This document shows, in pieces, positions 1 to 7,722 of a stretch of 64,000 nt of DNA (its first letter is position 1; every line of letters begins with the position of its first letter). Under the pieces are notes generated by a model. That model saw nothing but the letters and a program-made list of their open reading frames with translations, had not been told where the DNA came from and made no database searches. The DNA is taken from positions 1,364,001 to 1,428,000 of the forward strand of contig OZ244774.1 of assembly GCA_965219485.1 (NCBI GenBank), written 5' to 3'. The position numbers and the translations under genes were made by a program. The stretch is from UBA8337 sp937907245. GTDB taxonomy: Bacteria > Pseudomonadota > Alphaproteobacteria > RS24.

Positions 1-324
1 CCTTATGCGCTCGTAGTCGCCAGCGCTGATAGCTGACGTCGTAACAGGATTAGCTGTGGGGAGGGCCTTTTGTGGCTGGGAAGGTGGTGGTGCAACAGAA
101 GGAAATGGCCTCACCTTTGGCTGTTTTGCTTTCTTGGGCTTCTTTGATTTTGGTTTATCTGCAGGCTGAAGGCTTTTTCTTACACGCATTTCTATCCGAT
201 CAGTTAGCTCATGCGTTGCGTTGGATAGAGTTTTTAGATCATCCAGTGTTTGCTCAAGCGGCGCTTCAAAGCTCATTTTTTTTACTATGTCTATCAAACG
301 CCTCATGTCATCTTTGTATTCCAT
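1..324 (-). CDS. Hypothetical Lys/Pro-rich protein, 3' end cut by window edge
   Basis: On the minus strand an ATG at 324 opens a frame that stays open to base 1, so the C-terminus lies outside the window. The visible ~108 residues begin MEYKDDMRRLIDIVKKMSFE, have a helical, charged N-terminal half, and continue into a low-complexity Lys/Pro/Ala linker (KPKSKKPKKAKQPK) and a Pro-rich stretch. The start lies only 4 nt after the stop of the 106-residue gene upstream, so the two are probably one operon on the integrated element. A plus-strand frame over the same bases (72-332) is hydrophobic only as a shadow. Function unknown. Confidence 0.55.
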   Translation of the reverse strand, partial: MEYKDDMRRLIDIVKKMSFEAPLEQTLDDLKTLSNATHELTDRIEMRVRKSLQPADKPKSKKPKKAKQPKVRPFPSVAPPPSQPQKALPTANPVTTSAISAGDYERIR

Positions 325-328
325 TTGA

Positions 329-649
329 TTAGGCAGCCATCACTCGTTGCCATCGATCTACGCAACGCTCGTTGATCTTGCTGTGACAGATTTGGCTATA
401 TGACAGAAACTTATCTCCCAACGCACGGTGCTGCTCAGTTTGCTGGCTTAACAGCCTCTCGCCATAATACTGAAGCTTGCTTGCCAACAGCGCCATGGTT
501 GCAATGCTTGGCTCAGCATCATGGAACCTAAGGCCTCTTGCATAGCTTTCGCTTCGTGCTAGCCAGTCTTTGCTGAATTCATTTTCTGTTGAGACCAATC
601 CCTGTGATTTCAGCAGTTCAAAAACTTCAAATAAAACCGTTTTCGACAT
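329..649 (-). CDS. Small conserved hypothetical protein (DUF6626-like)
   Basis: A 106-residue protein starting MSKTVLFEVFELLKSQGLVS, with the segment FSKDWLARSESYARGLR near residues 25-42. That segment recalls a small alphaproteobacterial family carried on integrated elements (DUF6626 from memory, not verified). A GAGGAG ribosome-binding site lies just before the ATG. An imperfect inverted repeat (667-711) sits directly upstream and could be an operator or leader hairpin. It is followed after 4 nt by the truncated Lys/Pro-rich gene. No enzyme motif is visible. Confidence 0.6.
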   Translation of the reverse strand: MSKTVLFEVFELLKSQGLVSTENEFSKDWLARSESYARGLRFHDAEPSIATMALLASKLQYYGERLLSQQTEQHRALGDKFLSYSQICHSKINERCVDRWQRVMAA

Positions 650-666
650 GGTTTTCTCCTCAAGTT

Positions 667-711
667 GCTAAATAACAATGTGCGTTAAAAACTGCGCACA
701 ATGTATTTAGC
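667..711. promoter_or_regulatory. Imperfect inverted repeat upstream of the 106-residue gene
   Basis: The arms 667-684 and 695-711 are inverted copies, with GCTAAATA matching TATTTAGC at the outside and TGTGCG matching CGCACA inside, around a 10-nt centre. The repeat ends about 18 bp before the start codon at 649. It could be a dyad operator for an element-encoded regulator or a 5'UTR hairpin. Only the symmetry is seen; the role is inferred. Confidence 0.4.
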
Positions 712-1022
712 GATAAAGGCAAAACAAAAGGCAGATAAGGCTATAAAGTGCCCCACAAAATGACATCGAGTTTGCCAACAAGGGTTGTCGCCAACGGATT
801 TTGTCAGCACATATTCAGCGGAACTTACATATTCGCTTTACAAAATACGTAAGAGGAAATGCTTGTAGTTAATACAAGAGCACACAGCACATCTGTTGTT
901 GTGTCGTGTGTTGCGTTGGTTCTTACATCTGTATAGGTAGCACAGCCCAACCCCTACCAAGCTTCAATCGAAGAAGGCAGATGACGACAGCGACTGATGT
1001 AGCAACTCAAATGAGACATTAG

Positions 1023-1054
1023 GTTGTAAGGAGGCTGTGTAGCCTTCTTACGAC
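1023..1054. other. 14-bp hairpin with GTGT loop
   Basis: The arm 1023-1036 pairs with 1041-1054 over 14 positions, including two G-U wobbles if read as RNA, around the loop GTGT. No T tract follows on either strand, so it is not a standard intrinsic terminator. It could be an sRNA element, an attenuator or a recombination-site dyad. Confidence 0.45.
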
Positions 1055-1347
1055 TGAACACAATCTAAATGAGCCAAATCAATAACGATGCAAATAAAAT
1101 ACGCTGTGCTGTATGTGATTGAGCGAATGCGAAAGAACAAACAGCACAAGTAGTGTTAGCGAAGCTGACACTTTAATTCATCACGTAGCAACACTCATAA
1201 AACATAAGAAAATATACATTCTATGAGGTTATTGGTTAACTATATGAATTCATTTAGATTTTCATATATACCATTTTCGGTAGGAAAGCCGATATCTCAG
1301 AAAATATAATAGTAGAACATAAACTATTAGATTTTCGGAGGTCCTAA

Positions 1348-1914
1348 ATGAAACAGGCTATGACACTCACAGACGCTCAGCAAAAGCGTGTTCTGCAGTA
1401 TTGCGCCACAAGGCGTCATCCCACAAGAGACAAGACCATCGTGCTGTTTTCACTGCACACAGGGCTTCGCGCTATGGAACTGGCAGCACTAAAGCTTGGC
1501 GATGTGTTTGATGAAGATGGAAGCGTTAAATCCCAATTCCAACTTGCTCAGCGCAATACAAAAGGCAGCAATGCCAGAACAGTGTTCGTCAACACAAAGC
1601 TTCGAAAAGCGCTAAAAGACTATGGTGAACAGAGTAATCTAACTCAGCCAGAACGCGCCCTTTTCCCTAGTCAAAAAGGTGGGCACTTTTCTGCCAACAC
1701 CATGTGTCAGCTGTTCTTAGACATCTATAAAGCTTGTGGCTTTGAGCATGCAAGCTCACACAGTGGCCGCAGGACATTTATTACTAAACTTGCCAACTCA
1801 GGCGTAAATGTGCGCTTGCTAGCTACTCTAGCTGGGCATCAACATATCTCCGTAACGCAACGCTACATAGATGTGAATGATACACAGCTCGCAAACGCTG
1901 TAGAGTTGCTGTAA
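1348..1914 (+). CDS. Catalytic-domain-only tyrosine recombinase
   Basis: This 188-residue protein is essentially just the catalytic domain of a phage-integrase-type tyrosine recombinase. Visible active-site residues are Arg41 (HTGLRAMEL), Lys72, His138 and Arg141 (SHSGRR), His164 (GHQHIS) and the nucleophile Tyr173 (QRYIDV). The usual N-terminal SAM-like core-binding domain is absent. Solo recombinases of this type occur on integrative elements and may act on a short site or with a partner. A good GGAGGT ribosome-binding site (1337-1342) supports the start. The stop TAA overlaps the ATG of a 56-codon frame (TAATG). It is on the opposite strand from the main integrase at the tRNA. Confidence 0.85.
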   Translation: MKQAMTLTDAQQKRVLQYCATRRHPTRDKTIVLFSLHTGLRAMELAALKLGDVFDEDGSVKSQFQLAQRNTKGSNARTVFVNTKLRKALKDYGEQSNLTQPERALFPSQKGGHFSANTMCQLFLDIYKACGFEHASSHSGRRTFITKLANSGVNVRLLATLAGHQHISVTQRYIDVNDTQLANAVELL

Positions 1915-2084
1915 TGGCCAAGCAAAAAGCCAGAGCTGTTGAAAAGCAGCTTCATAGAGCACTTAAACAACGCGAATGGCTCAAGAAGAATTTGCCAAAC
2001 TCAAAGCAGTTAAGAGCTTGTGAAAAGGAGATACTCGTCAAGCGCACAACTTTATTGGTAAACTACAGATCTTTGACCTCCTAA
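1914..2084 (+). CDS. Small basic protein coupled to the recombinase
   Basis: A 56-codon frame starts at the ATG that overlaps the recombinase stop by one base, an arrangement typical of translational coupling. The product (MAKQKARAVEKQLHRALKQR...) is very basic and probably helical, as expected of a DNA-binding accessory factor or a recombination directionality factor, but it has no recognisable motif. It is too short to be sure; coupling and composition are the only support. Confidence 0.45.
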   Translation: MAKQKARAVEKQLHRALKQREWLKKNLPNSKQLRACEKEILVKRTTLLVNYRSLTS

Positions 2085-2204
2085 AGGCAAAATCTTACGA
2101 ACGTGGTTTATGTGAAGTTTAAAAAATATCAATTTTTGTGCTGTAAAGTGATATTTAACTAGCAATTAGAGGTTTAACAAAGAAAACGATTACAACATCA
2201 ATTA

Positions 2205-2420
2205 TTAGGTTTCTTGAGGGTTAAACGCCTGACCATCGTAGCCCCGTCCTCGCCATGCTTTTGCAACAAACCGACCTGGCGTTAGGTTAACAAGCTTTTG
2301 GATGGCTGACCAAACTCCGGCTGAATATGTATTTTGCTCGAAATAATGCCAGCTTCCTCTTGGGAAAATGCCAATTTCGCCACGATTAGCAAATTCAAGA
2401 ATCCCACAATTTATAGGCTT
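2205..2420 (-). pseudogene. Remnant of a gene 3' end, no start codon
   Basis: The minus strand holds 71 codons bounded by TAA at 2421-2423 and a double TAA stop at 2202-2207. The conceptual peptide looks like real protein, for example FPRGSWHYFEQNTYSAGVW and FVAKAWRGRGYDGQAFNPQE, with many aromatic and Gly residues. No in-frame ATG, GTG or TTG exists, and the frame differs from that of the 245-residue gene just upstream. The likely reading is the surviving C-terminal piece of a gene broken by insertion or deletion within the element. The parent family was not recognised. Confidence 0.4.
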
Positions 2421-2441
2421 TTATCCTTTTAAGAAGCACTC

Positions 2442-3179
2442 TCAATCTTCGTCGTAGTTTCGAATGCAGTAGGAGAAGACTTTGTTTTCACGCATCATTA
2501 CTTGTGAAAACCCACTTTCGATTTCAGTAAAAAATTTACCAGTAGCAACACACATTATTTTTACAGACCAGTTATCGTAATTTGAACGTTCGTCGAAATT
2601 TTCGATTAAATCTGTTTCATACCATTCATTATTGGTAAGGCTGCATGATCCATCCAATATATAATCAGCAAGCTTGAATGCGAATTCGATTGGTTTTTCT
2701 TCTTTGCAACGCTGGATAAATGATATGCCTTGGTCAAGACTGTCAGAGTTATATTCGACTAACCAATCTCCTTCAGCATCAGATACCCAATATTCGGGCA
2801 ATTCGTCGCCATTCCAAGACTGTGGTTCGTCATTGTCAAAATTCTCATATAGATCTCGTGCTATGGATGATCCATCAACCTTATTAATGACGTAATATAC
2901 AAAGAAATTACTAGCATGCAGGAGCTGCCATGCAACGAATTCACGTACTGAAACAGTAGCCTCAGATTTATCGTCTTTAAAAATCAGATCGATATGATTG
3001 CTTGTTGGGACAAATATGCCCCCCCATTCTGAGCGCTCAAATAAATGTTCCCAGCCTTCAACTGGATCACCATCTTCTGTTTCGTGCATTAGTGGGTTAT
3101 CAAAAATCTCAGCAAAATGTGTCGCATGCGAGAATTCTGCGCCACGCTCCATCGCTTTAGACATAATATCAAAATTCAT
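2442..3179 (-). CDS. Hypothetical acidic protein, element cargo
   Basis: A 245-residue acidic protein rich in Asp, Glu and aromatic residues (MNFDIMSKAMERGAEFSHAT..., ending YCIRNYDED). No signal peptide, membrane segment or catalytic motif can be seen. It starts 24 nt after the stop of the element integrase on the same strand, so both may share a transcript. Its low GC matches the rest of the element. It may be a cargo gene such as an immunity-type or anti-phage protein, but nothing in the sequence shows this. Confidence 0.6.
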   Translation of the reverse strand: MNFDIMSKAMERGAEFSHATHFAEIFDNPLMHETEDGDPVEGWEHLFERSEWGGIFVPTSNHIDLIFKDDKSEATVSVREFVAWQLLHASNFFVYYVINKVDGSSIARDLYENFDNDEPQSWNGDELPEYWVSDAEGDWLVEYNSDSLDQGISFIQRCKEEKPIEFAFKLADYILDGSCSLTNNEWYETDLIENFDERSNYDNWSVKIMCVATGKFFTEIESGFSQVMMRENKVFSYCIRNYDED

Positions 3180-3203
3180 AACTATTCCCTTCTTGATCTG
3201 GAT

Positions 3204-4448
3204 TTATCTATCAGCAAGCTTCTCAAACTCATCCCGCGACAACTCATACCTTTTGCCTGTGAGCATGTCTTTCTTCAATCGCGGCGTCAAATGACTGTAG
3301 TGACGCTCTATCATCTGTATTGAAGTGCCCATCTGAATAGCGAGTGTATGGATGTCCATGCCATCTTTCAGCAGAGCAAATGTCGCATATGTGTGTCTGA
3401 GGCTGTAGAGCGTGCGAGCCTGGCCTGTCCTCGGACAAATCAACAGTTCGTTCTCTTTGAGAAAATTCCTAAATGTTTGGTGAAGAGCATTAGTGACTGT
3501 TCCATCTCTTAGCCGGAACACTGGCAGATCTAATCGCTGCTTTAGTAATTCTTCAAACTCTAGGTGCTTTATGTCCTCTGAGCGCTCGTGGATGCGCTTG
3601 AGATAATTGATAGTGCCAGATCTGCAGATAATATCTCTGCGGCCCGTCTTCCCACTAACACTCATCTCAAGATAGCTCTGTCCTTTGTCTTCAAACTGAG
3701 TGATGTGCTGCCATTTGAGGTTTTGTGCTTCTGTGCCATGTCTCATGCCTGTATTGGCCATGATCAGCACATAGTCTCTCAGTAGCTCACGCATGTGGAC
3801 TGACTTTGGATGCTGTGTCTTGTTGATCCAGTGCGGCAATTTACGGATCATTGAAGCATAACCTTCTTGGGAGAAATCTGGCCGTCTCTCGCTATCCCTA
3901 CCCTTGTTGATCAGTGTTGGCACCTGTGTTTTGTTCATAAAGCCACGCGCAACACTCTCATCAAACACTCTGTTAAGAGCAGAGTTATGTGTGTTCAGAG
4001 TTGATGCTTTGGGCTCTCTGCCCATCTGCTGTTCGCGCCAGCGTGAAAACTTTTGGAGTGTTTCGTAGGTTATGCTTGTTACATGCATCTTGCCAAAGAA
4101 CGGAATTAGGTATTTCTCAAGCACAATCACATAGTCACGATAGACTTTCTTACCTACGCCACTTTCTAGCTGCTTGTTCATTTCTGTGATGCACAGTTTA
4201 GCTACATCTGAGAACCGCTTTGAAACAACTGGCACGCCATTCTTTTGTCGAAACTTGTACTCCAAATAGCTGTCAGAGGCAGCCTGTTTGGCTTCGTCCA
4301 AATCACTCTTGCCAGTTGAAATGCGAATGTATTGGCCGTCTATTTGGAAGGCTGCCTGCCATTTACGGCTTCTCTCACGCCTGTAGAGCTTTACCGCTCC
4401 ATCCATAATCAACACAGAATCTTCACTCAAAACAGGCATCTGACACAT
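3204..4448 (-). CDS. Tyrosine site-specific integrase adjacent to tRNA-Met
   Basis: Full-length phage/ICE-type integrase. It has an N-terminal arm-binding region (KLYRRERSRKWQAAFQIDG), a core-binding region, and a C-terminal catalytic domain with the Arg of NTGMRHGTEA, Lys in GKTGRRD, the Arg-His of LYSLRHTYATF, and the Tyr nucleophile in ERHYSHLTP. The usual His of box II is Tyr here, which many integrases of this subgroup share. The frame extends upstream to a TTG at 4493. ATG codons at 4448, 4439 and 4406 are more plausible, and no ribosome-binding site settles the choice. The gene reads away from the tRNA 3' end about 130 bp off, the classic arrangement for an element that integrated into that tRNA. 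Confidence 0.85.
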   Translation of the reverse strand: MCQMPVLSEDSVLIMDGAVKLYRRERSRKWQAAFQIDGQYIRISTGKSDLDEAKQAASDSYLEYKFRQKNGVPVVSKRFSDVAKLCITEMNKQLESGVGKKVYRDYVIVLEKYLIPFFGKMHVTSITYETLQKFSRWREQQMGREPKASTLNTHNSALNRVFDESVARGFMNKTQVPTLINKGRDSERRPDFSQEGYASMIRKLPHWINKTQHPKSVHMRELLRDYVLIMANTGMRHGTEAQNLKWQHITQFEDKGQSYLEMSVSGKTGRRDIICRSGTINYLKRIHERSEDIKHLEFEELLKQRLDLPVFRLRDGTVTNALHQTFRNFLKENELLICPRTGQARTLYSLRHTYATFALLKDGMDIHTLAIQMGTSIQMIERHYSHLTPRLKKDMLTGKRYELSRDEFEKLADR

Positions 4449-4521
4449 CCAATCACTATAAAAACGATATAGTCTTGAGCGGCTGGAAGCCAACCAAAAA
4501 GTGTGTAAGAGGTGTGTAACG

Positions 4522-4552
4522 CAAAAATCGCCTCAAAACGATTTTTGAGACG
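4522..4552 (-). terminator. Intrinsic terminator downstream of tRNA-Met
   Basis: Read on the minus strand, CGTCTCAAAA pairs with TTTTGAGGCG (one T-G wobble) around the loop ATCG and is followed by ATTTTTG. It lies 30 nt after the tRNA 3' end and would stop tRNA transcription before the integrase. Because it lies on the element side of the junction, the current terminator may have been supplied by the element. Confidence 0.6.
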
Positions 4553-4581
4553 CTACAATTCATTGATATTATTGCGAGAAA

Positions 4582-4658
4582 TGGTAGCGGAGGAGGGACT
4601 CGAACCCCCGACACGCGGATTATGATTCCGCTGCTCTAACCAGCTGAGCTACTCCGCT
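4582..4658 (-). tRNA. tRNA-Met (CAT)
   Basis: The minus strand folds as a complete 77-nt tRNA. The acceptor stem is AGCGGAG/CTCCGCT, the D arm GCTCAGCTGGTTAGAGC, the anticodon stem GCGGA/TCCGC with anticodon CAT, the variable loop GTGTC and the T arm carries TTCGAGT. The 3' CCA is encoded. The 5' end lacks initiator features (A:T first pair), so it is an elongator-type Met tRNA. A hairpin-forming spacer (about 4663-4685) separates it from the rpoN stop. Its 3' end is the probable attachment site of the element at 1-4580. Confidence 0.95.
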
Positions 4659-4753
4659 CCAGGAGGCAATGCTTGGCAATGCCTCTATAAGAGTGAGCTT
4701 GATATAGACCAAATTAACGGGGCTGGCAATTGTCCTTTTGGGCTATTTTGCGG

Positions 4754-6217
4754 CTATTTATTCGTGGCCGCGCGGGCAATCTTGGCAGCCCGCTTGCGCT
4801 GCGCCGACGAGCCGATATTTAGGGCTTTTCTGTATTTTGCCACCGTTCGACGCGCCACCTCAATGCCCGCCTCGCCCAAAAGAGCCACCAAAGCCTCATC
4901 CGATAAAGGCGAAATATGCGTTACTTCCTCGGCCACAGCTTCGGCGATGCGCGCCTTAATCGCCGCCGAGGATGTTGCTTTGGTGTTGCTGCCCCGCTTG
5001 CCATCCTTGCCGCCCTTGCCACCTTTGCCGCCGAGCGCCGTTGAAAATAAATCTTTCAGGTAAAACACCCCCTTGGGCGTTTGCACCAACTTACCGCTGG
5101 CCGAGCGACTGACCGTGCTTTCGTGTAGCTCTAAGGCTTGCGAGATATCGCGCAGCACCAGCGGCTCTAGGGCCATCATGCCTTGATTTAAAAAACCTTG
5201 CTGACGCCCCACAATCGCGCGCGCGACCCGCAATAAAGTCGCCGCCCGTTGCTGCGTGGCTTTTTTCAGCCAGCGCGCCGACTGCACATTAGCCTTCATA
5301 AAATTGCGTTCATCATCAGTAATTTTGCGCGTCGCCATTTCTTCCCAATCGCGCTCTAACACCAAAACGCTGGGCAAAGTGGCCTCGTTCAAATAGGCCT
5401 GCCAGCCGCTCTCGCCTTCTAACACAACAATATCCGGCAAGGCCACGCTCTCCGCTTGGGCTTCAAAACTTGCGGCGGGGCGTGGGTCTAGCGCGCGTAT
5501 GTTTTGCAAATAGGGAGGCAAATCCTCAACCGCAATTTGCGCCGCCGCCGCCAGTGCCCCTAAGTCGCCGCGACCCAATAAATCTAAATTCTCCAGCAAA
5601 GCAGAGTGCGTCGGCGTTAAACTGCCTTGCGCCAAAAGCTGTAGGCGCAAACAATCCGAGAGGTTGCGAGCAAACACACCCGATGGCGTAAAGCCCTGTA
5701 GTTGCGACAAGGTTTGGATCAATAAGCTCGGTTCAACTTCCAAAGTATTGCAAATTTCGGCATCTGTTTCGCGCAAATAGCCGTCGTCATCCAGCCAGCC
5801 AACCAGCTCGAGGGCCAAGGCGGCCTCTTCGCGATGTTTTAATTCTTCGCCAATTTGCCCAATGAGATGCGCCGAAAAGCTAGGCGTGTCGACTAAAGTC
5901 TGCTCTAGCCTTTGCGGGGTGTCGCTGCTTTCGCCAGCCGAAAAATCGACCCGCACCGCCACCACATCCGCGCCCAACCCAGCCCCGCTGGTGCCTTGCA
6001 CACGCACCGCGCGCTCTTGCGGTGCGCCTTTTTCGCCCCCCGCCTCGCGGTAGTGCTGGGCGTCAAAGGCCAGAAATGGGTTTTGCTCCATCTCGCGGGT
6101 CAGCATATCGGTCAGTTGAACATTGGTCAGCTGCAACAGTTGAATGGCCTGCTGCATCTGCGGGTTCATCATCAGTTTTTGTGACTGCTTTATTTCAATA
6201 CGCGGCGCTAGCACCAT
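4754..6217 (-). CDS. rpoN: RNA polymerase sigma-54 factor
   Basis: This 487-residue protein has the sigma-54 domain order. The N-terminal Gln-rich activator-interacting region (RIEIKQSQKLMMNPQMQQAIQLLQL) is followed by the core-binding domain, an HTH segment (LRDISQALELHESTVSRSASGK) and the C-terminal RpoN box (ARRTVAKYRKALNI). The start was set at the ATG at 6217, preceded by AGGAGA; a longer frame to 6253 lacks support. A Gly/Lys linker (GGKGGKGGKDGKRG) separates the HTH from the C-terminal domain and is unusual. The common lptB-rpoN-hpf-ptsN neighbourhood is absent; here it sits between mnmA and a tRNA gene. Confidence 0.95.
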   Translation of the reverse strand: MVLAPRIEIKQSQKLMMNPQMQQAIQLLQLTNVQLTDMLTREMEQNPFLAFDAQHYREAGGEKGAPQERAVRVQGTSGAGLGADVVAVRVDFSAGESSDTPQRLEQTLVDTPSFSAHLIGQIGEELKHREEAALALELVGWLDDDGYLRETDAEICNTLEVEPSLLIQTLSQLQGFTPSGVFARNLSDCLRLQLLAQGSLTPTHSALLENLDLLGRGDLGALAAAAQIAVEDLPPYLQNIRALDPRPAASFEAQAESVALPDIVVLEGESGWQAYLNEATLPSVLVLERDWEEMATRKITDDERNFMKANVQSARWLKKATQQRAATLLRVARAIVGRQQGFLNQGMMALEPLVLRDISQALELHESTVSRSASGKLVQTPKGVFYLKDLFSTALGGKGGKGGKDGKRGSNTKATSSAAIKARIAEAVAEEVTHISPLSDEALVALLGEAGIEVARRTVAKYRKALNIGSSAQRKRAAKIARAATNK

Positions 6218-6313
6218 AGAAATCTCCTGTGGCGCGCAGCTTAGCAAAAACAATGTAGAAATGGCATGGTTTTTGCATAAACGAATTTATAGAGTTTTCC
6301 GAACTAACGAATT

Positions 6314-6368
6314 AGGAAACATTCATTTCAGAAACATCCATTTAGGAAACATTCATTTAAGAAACAGA
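6314..6368. repeat. Short tandem repeat between mnmA and rpoN
   Basis: Three and a half imperfect copies of a 15-16 bp unit close to AGGAAACATTCATTT fill the end of the spacer between the two minus-strand genes, reaching the mnmA stop. Nothing else is seen in this 140-bp spacer apart from AT-rich sequence. Confidence 0.6.
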
Positions 6369-7517
6369 GGCGCTTTTTATCCAGCCGCCGCCTAGCACGC
6401 GGTCGCCATCGCTCGCGTAAAATACGCAAGCCTGACCCGGCGAAACCCCCTCTTCAGGGTTTGAGAGAACAACATCAGCTTGGCCGTTTTCGCCCAAGTG
6501 TAATTGCGCTGGCGCAGGGTCGCCCGTCGAGCGAATGCGCGCCAGAACGTCAATCGGGCCTTGGGTCGCATCGCCAAGCCAATTAACTTCATCGAGATGC
6601 ACCCGCGCGCGCGCCAAAGCTTCGCGCGGGCCAACAATCACTTCGCGTTTATCGGCATCAATCGCTACCACATAAATCGGGTCGCCCGTGGCCACGCCAA
6701 GTCCGCGTCTTTGGCCAACCGTATAATGCAGCACCCCTTGGTGCGTGCCCAAAAGCGTGCCGTCCATATGACGAATTTCACCAGGCAGGCTACAATCTGG
6801 CCGCAGGCGCTTAATCACGCTGGCGTAATCGCCGTTCGGGACAAAGCAAATATCCATGCTATCGGGTTTATCGGCTACCATCAGGCCCAGCGAGGCGGCA
6901 TAGTCGCGTATCTCATCTTTGCTCAAATGCGCCAGAGGAAAGCGCAAGAACTCAAGCTGCTCTTGGGTGGTCGAGAAAAGAAAATACGATTGATCGCGCG
7001 CCAAATCTAACGGCCGATGCATTTCCCAGCCGCTGTCAGTCTCGCGGGTTGCGATATAATGCCCGGTCACCATGGCCACCGCGCCCAAGTCGCGCGCCAT
7101 GCCCAGAAGGTCTCTAAATTTCACTGTCTCATTGCAGCGGATGCAGGGAATGGGCGTATGACCGGCCAAATAGCCATCCACGAATTCATCCATCACGCTT
7201 TCTTTGAAACGCGATTCGTAATCCAACACATAATGCGGCATATCCAAACTGGCCGCCACCGAGCGGGCATCGTGGATGTCTTGTCCCGCACAGCAGGCGC
7301 CTTTGCGCCGAATGGCTTCGCCGTGATCGTAGAGTTGCAGAGTAATGCCCACCGCATCATAGCCCGCGCGCTTGACCAGCGCAGCTGCCACAGAGCTATC
7401 GACACCGCCGGACATAGCAATAACCACGCGCTGCTGGCTGCGCTGCTGTTGCGTGCCGATGCCGAGGTCGATATCGGGCAGCGCGTCGAGCGCGAAAAGG
7501 GCGTCTTGAGTCTTCAT
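6357..7517 (-). CDS. mnmA: tRNA-specific 2-thiouridylase
   Basis: MnmA/TrmU adenylates U34 of Lys, Glu and Gln tRNAs and inserts sulfur relayed from a persulfide. Numbered from the ATG at 7517 (386 residues), the PP-loop is VIAMSGGVDSS at 32-42. The catalytic cysteines are Cys128 in PCIRCNETVKF and Cys224 in DICFVPNGDY. The C-terminal domain ends with DRVLGGGWI. The frame runs upstream to about 7640, but those 41 residues are not like the family and lack a ribosome-binding site. It is divergent from ctrA across a 205-bp region. Confidence 0.93.
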   Translation of the reverse strand: MKTQDALFALDALPDIDLGIGTQQQRSQQRVVIAMSGGVDSSVAAALVKRAGYDAVGITLQLYDHGEAIRRKGACCAGQDIHDARSVAASLDMPHYVLDYESRFKESVMDEFVDGYLAGHTPIPCIRCNETVKFRDLLGMARDLGAVAMVTGHYIATRETDSGWEMHRPLDLARDQSYFLFSTTQEQLEFLRFPLAHLSKDEIRDYAASLGLMVADKPDSMDICFVPNGDYASVIKRLRPDCSLPGEIRHMDGTLLGTHQGVLHYTVGQRRGLGVATGDPIYVVAIDADKREVIVGPREALARARVHLDEVNWLGDATQGPIDVLARIRSTGDPAPAQLHLGENGQADVVLSNPEEGVSPGQACVFYASDGDRVLGGGWIKSASVS

Positions 7518-7583
7518 AAGGGGTTCACTATAGCATGGCCGCGCAAGTCGCAAGCCTTGGATTTGAAATTGATTTCTGATTTC

Positions 7584-7629
7584 TTGACGCGTCAAAACCC
7601 CAGATTCCCCTCGTTTAACGGGTAGTTCA
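7584..7629. promoter_or_regulatory. Putative ctrA upstream control region
   Basis: The divergent mnmA/ctrA spacer contains a perfect 12-bp palindrome TTGACGCGTCAA (7584-7595), a GANTC methylation site (GATTC, 7603-7607) and TTAA-N7-TTCA (7615-7629), one base short of the CtrA consensus TTAA-N7-TTAA. In Caulobacter the ctrA promoter is controlled by GANTC methylation and by CtrA itself. Finding both motifs here suggests similar control, but a single GANTC could be chance. Confidence 0.35.
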
Positions 7630-7722
7630 CGCGACCTCACAAAAAGTTGATTTGTTTGTGATGCGCATTTCGGGGTTTTCTAAGCCTAGTTGCAAACTTA
7701 GTCGTAAATGTAGGAGTTAACC

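Larger units (their letters stand above)
650..1347. other. Non-coding stretch of the integrated element with hairpins
   Basis: About 700 bp without a convincing gene. It is AT-rich and contains the inverted repeat at 667-711, a strong hairpin at 1023-1054 and only very short frames (13 and 17 codons near 980-1130). Two copies of TTAGATTTTC (about 1254 and 1327) flank a nested palindromic stretch (about 1272-1305) just before the solo recombinase. Such a region could hold recombination sites, a promoter or a small RNA; none of these is proven. Confidence 0.4.

Noticed and set aside
72..332. Plus-strand frame of 86 codons with hydrophobic stretches
   Set aside because: It is antisense to the minus-strand Lys/Pro-rich gene, which has a better start and operon spacing.
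4663..4685. Hairpin between rpoN and tRNA-Met as a terminator
   Set aside because: No T tract follows the stem on the minus strand; at most an RNA-processing spacer.
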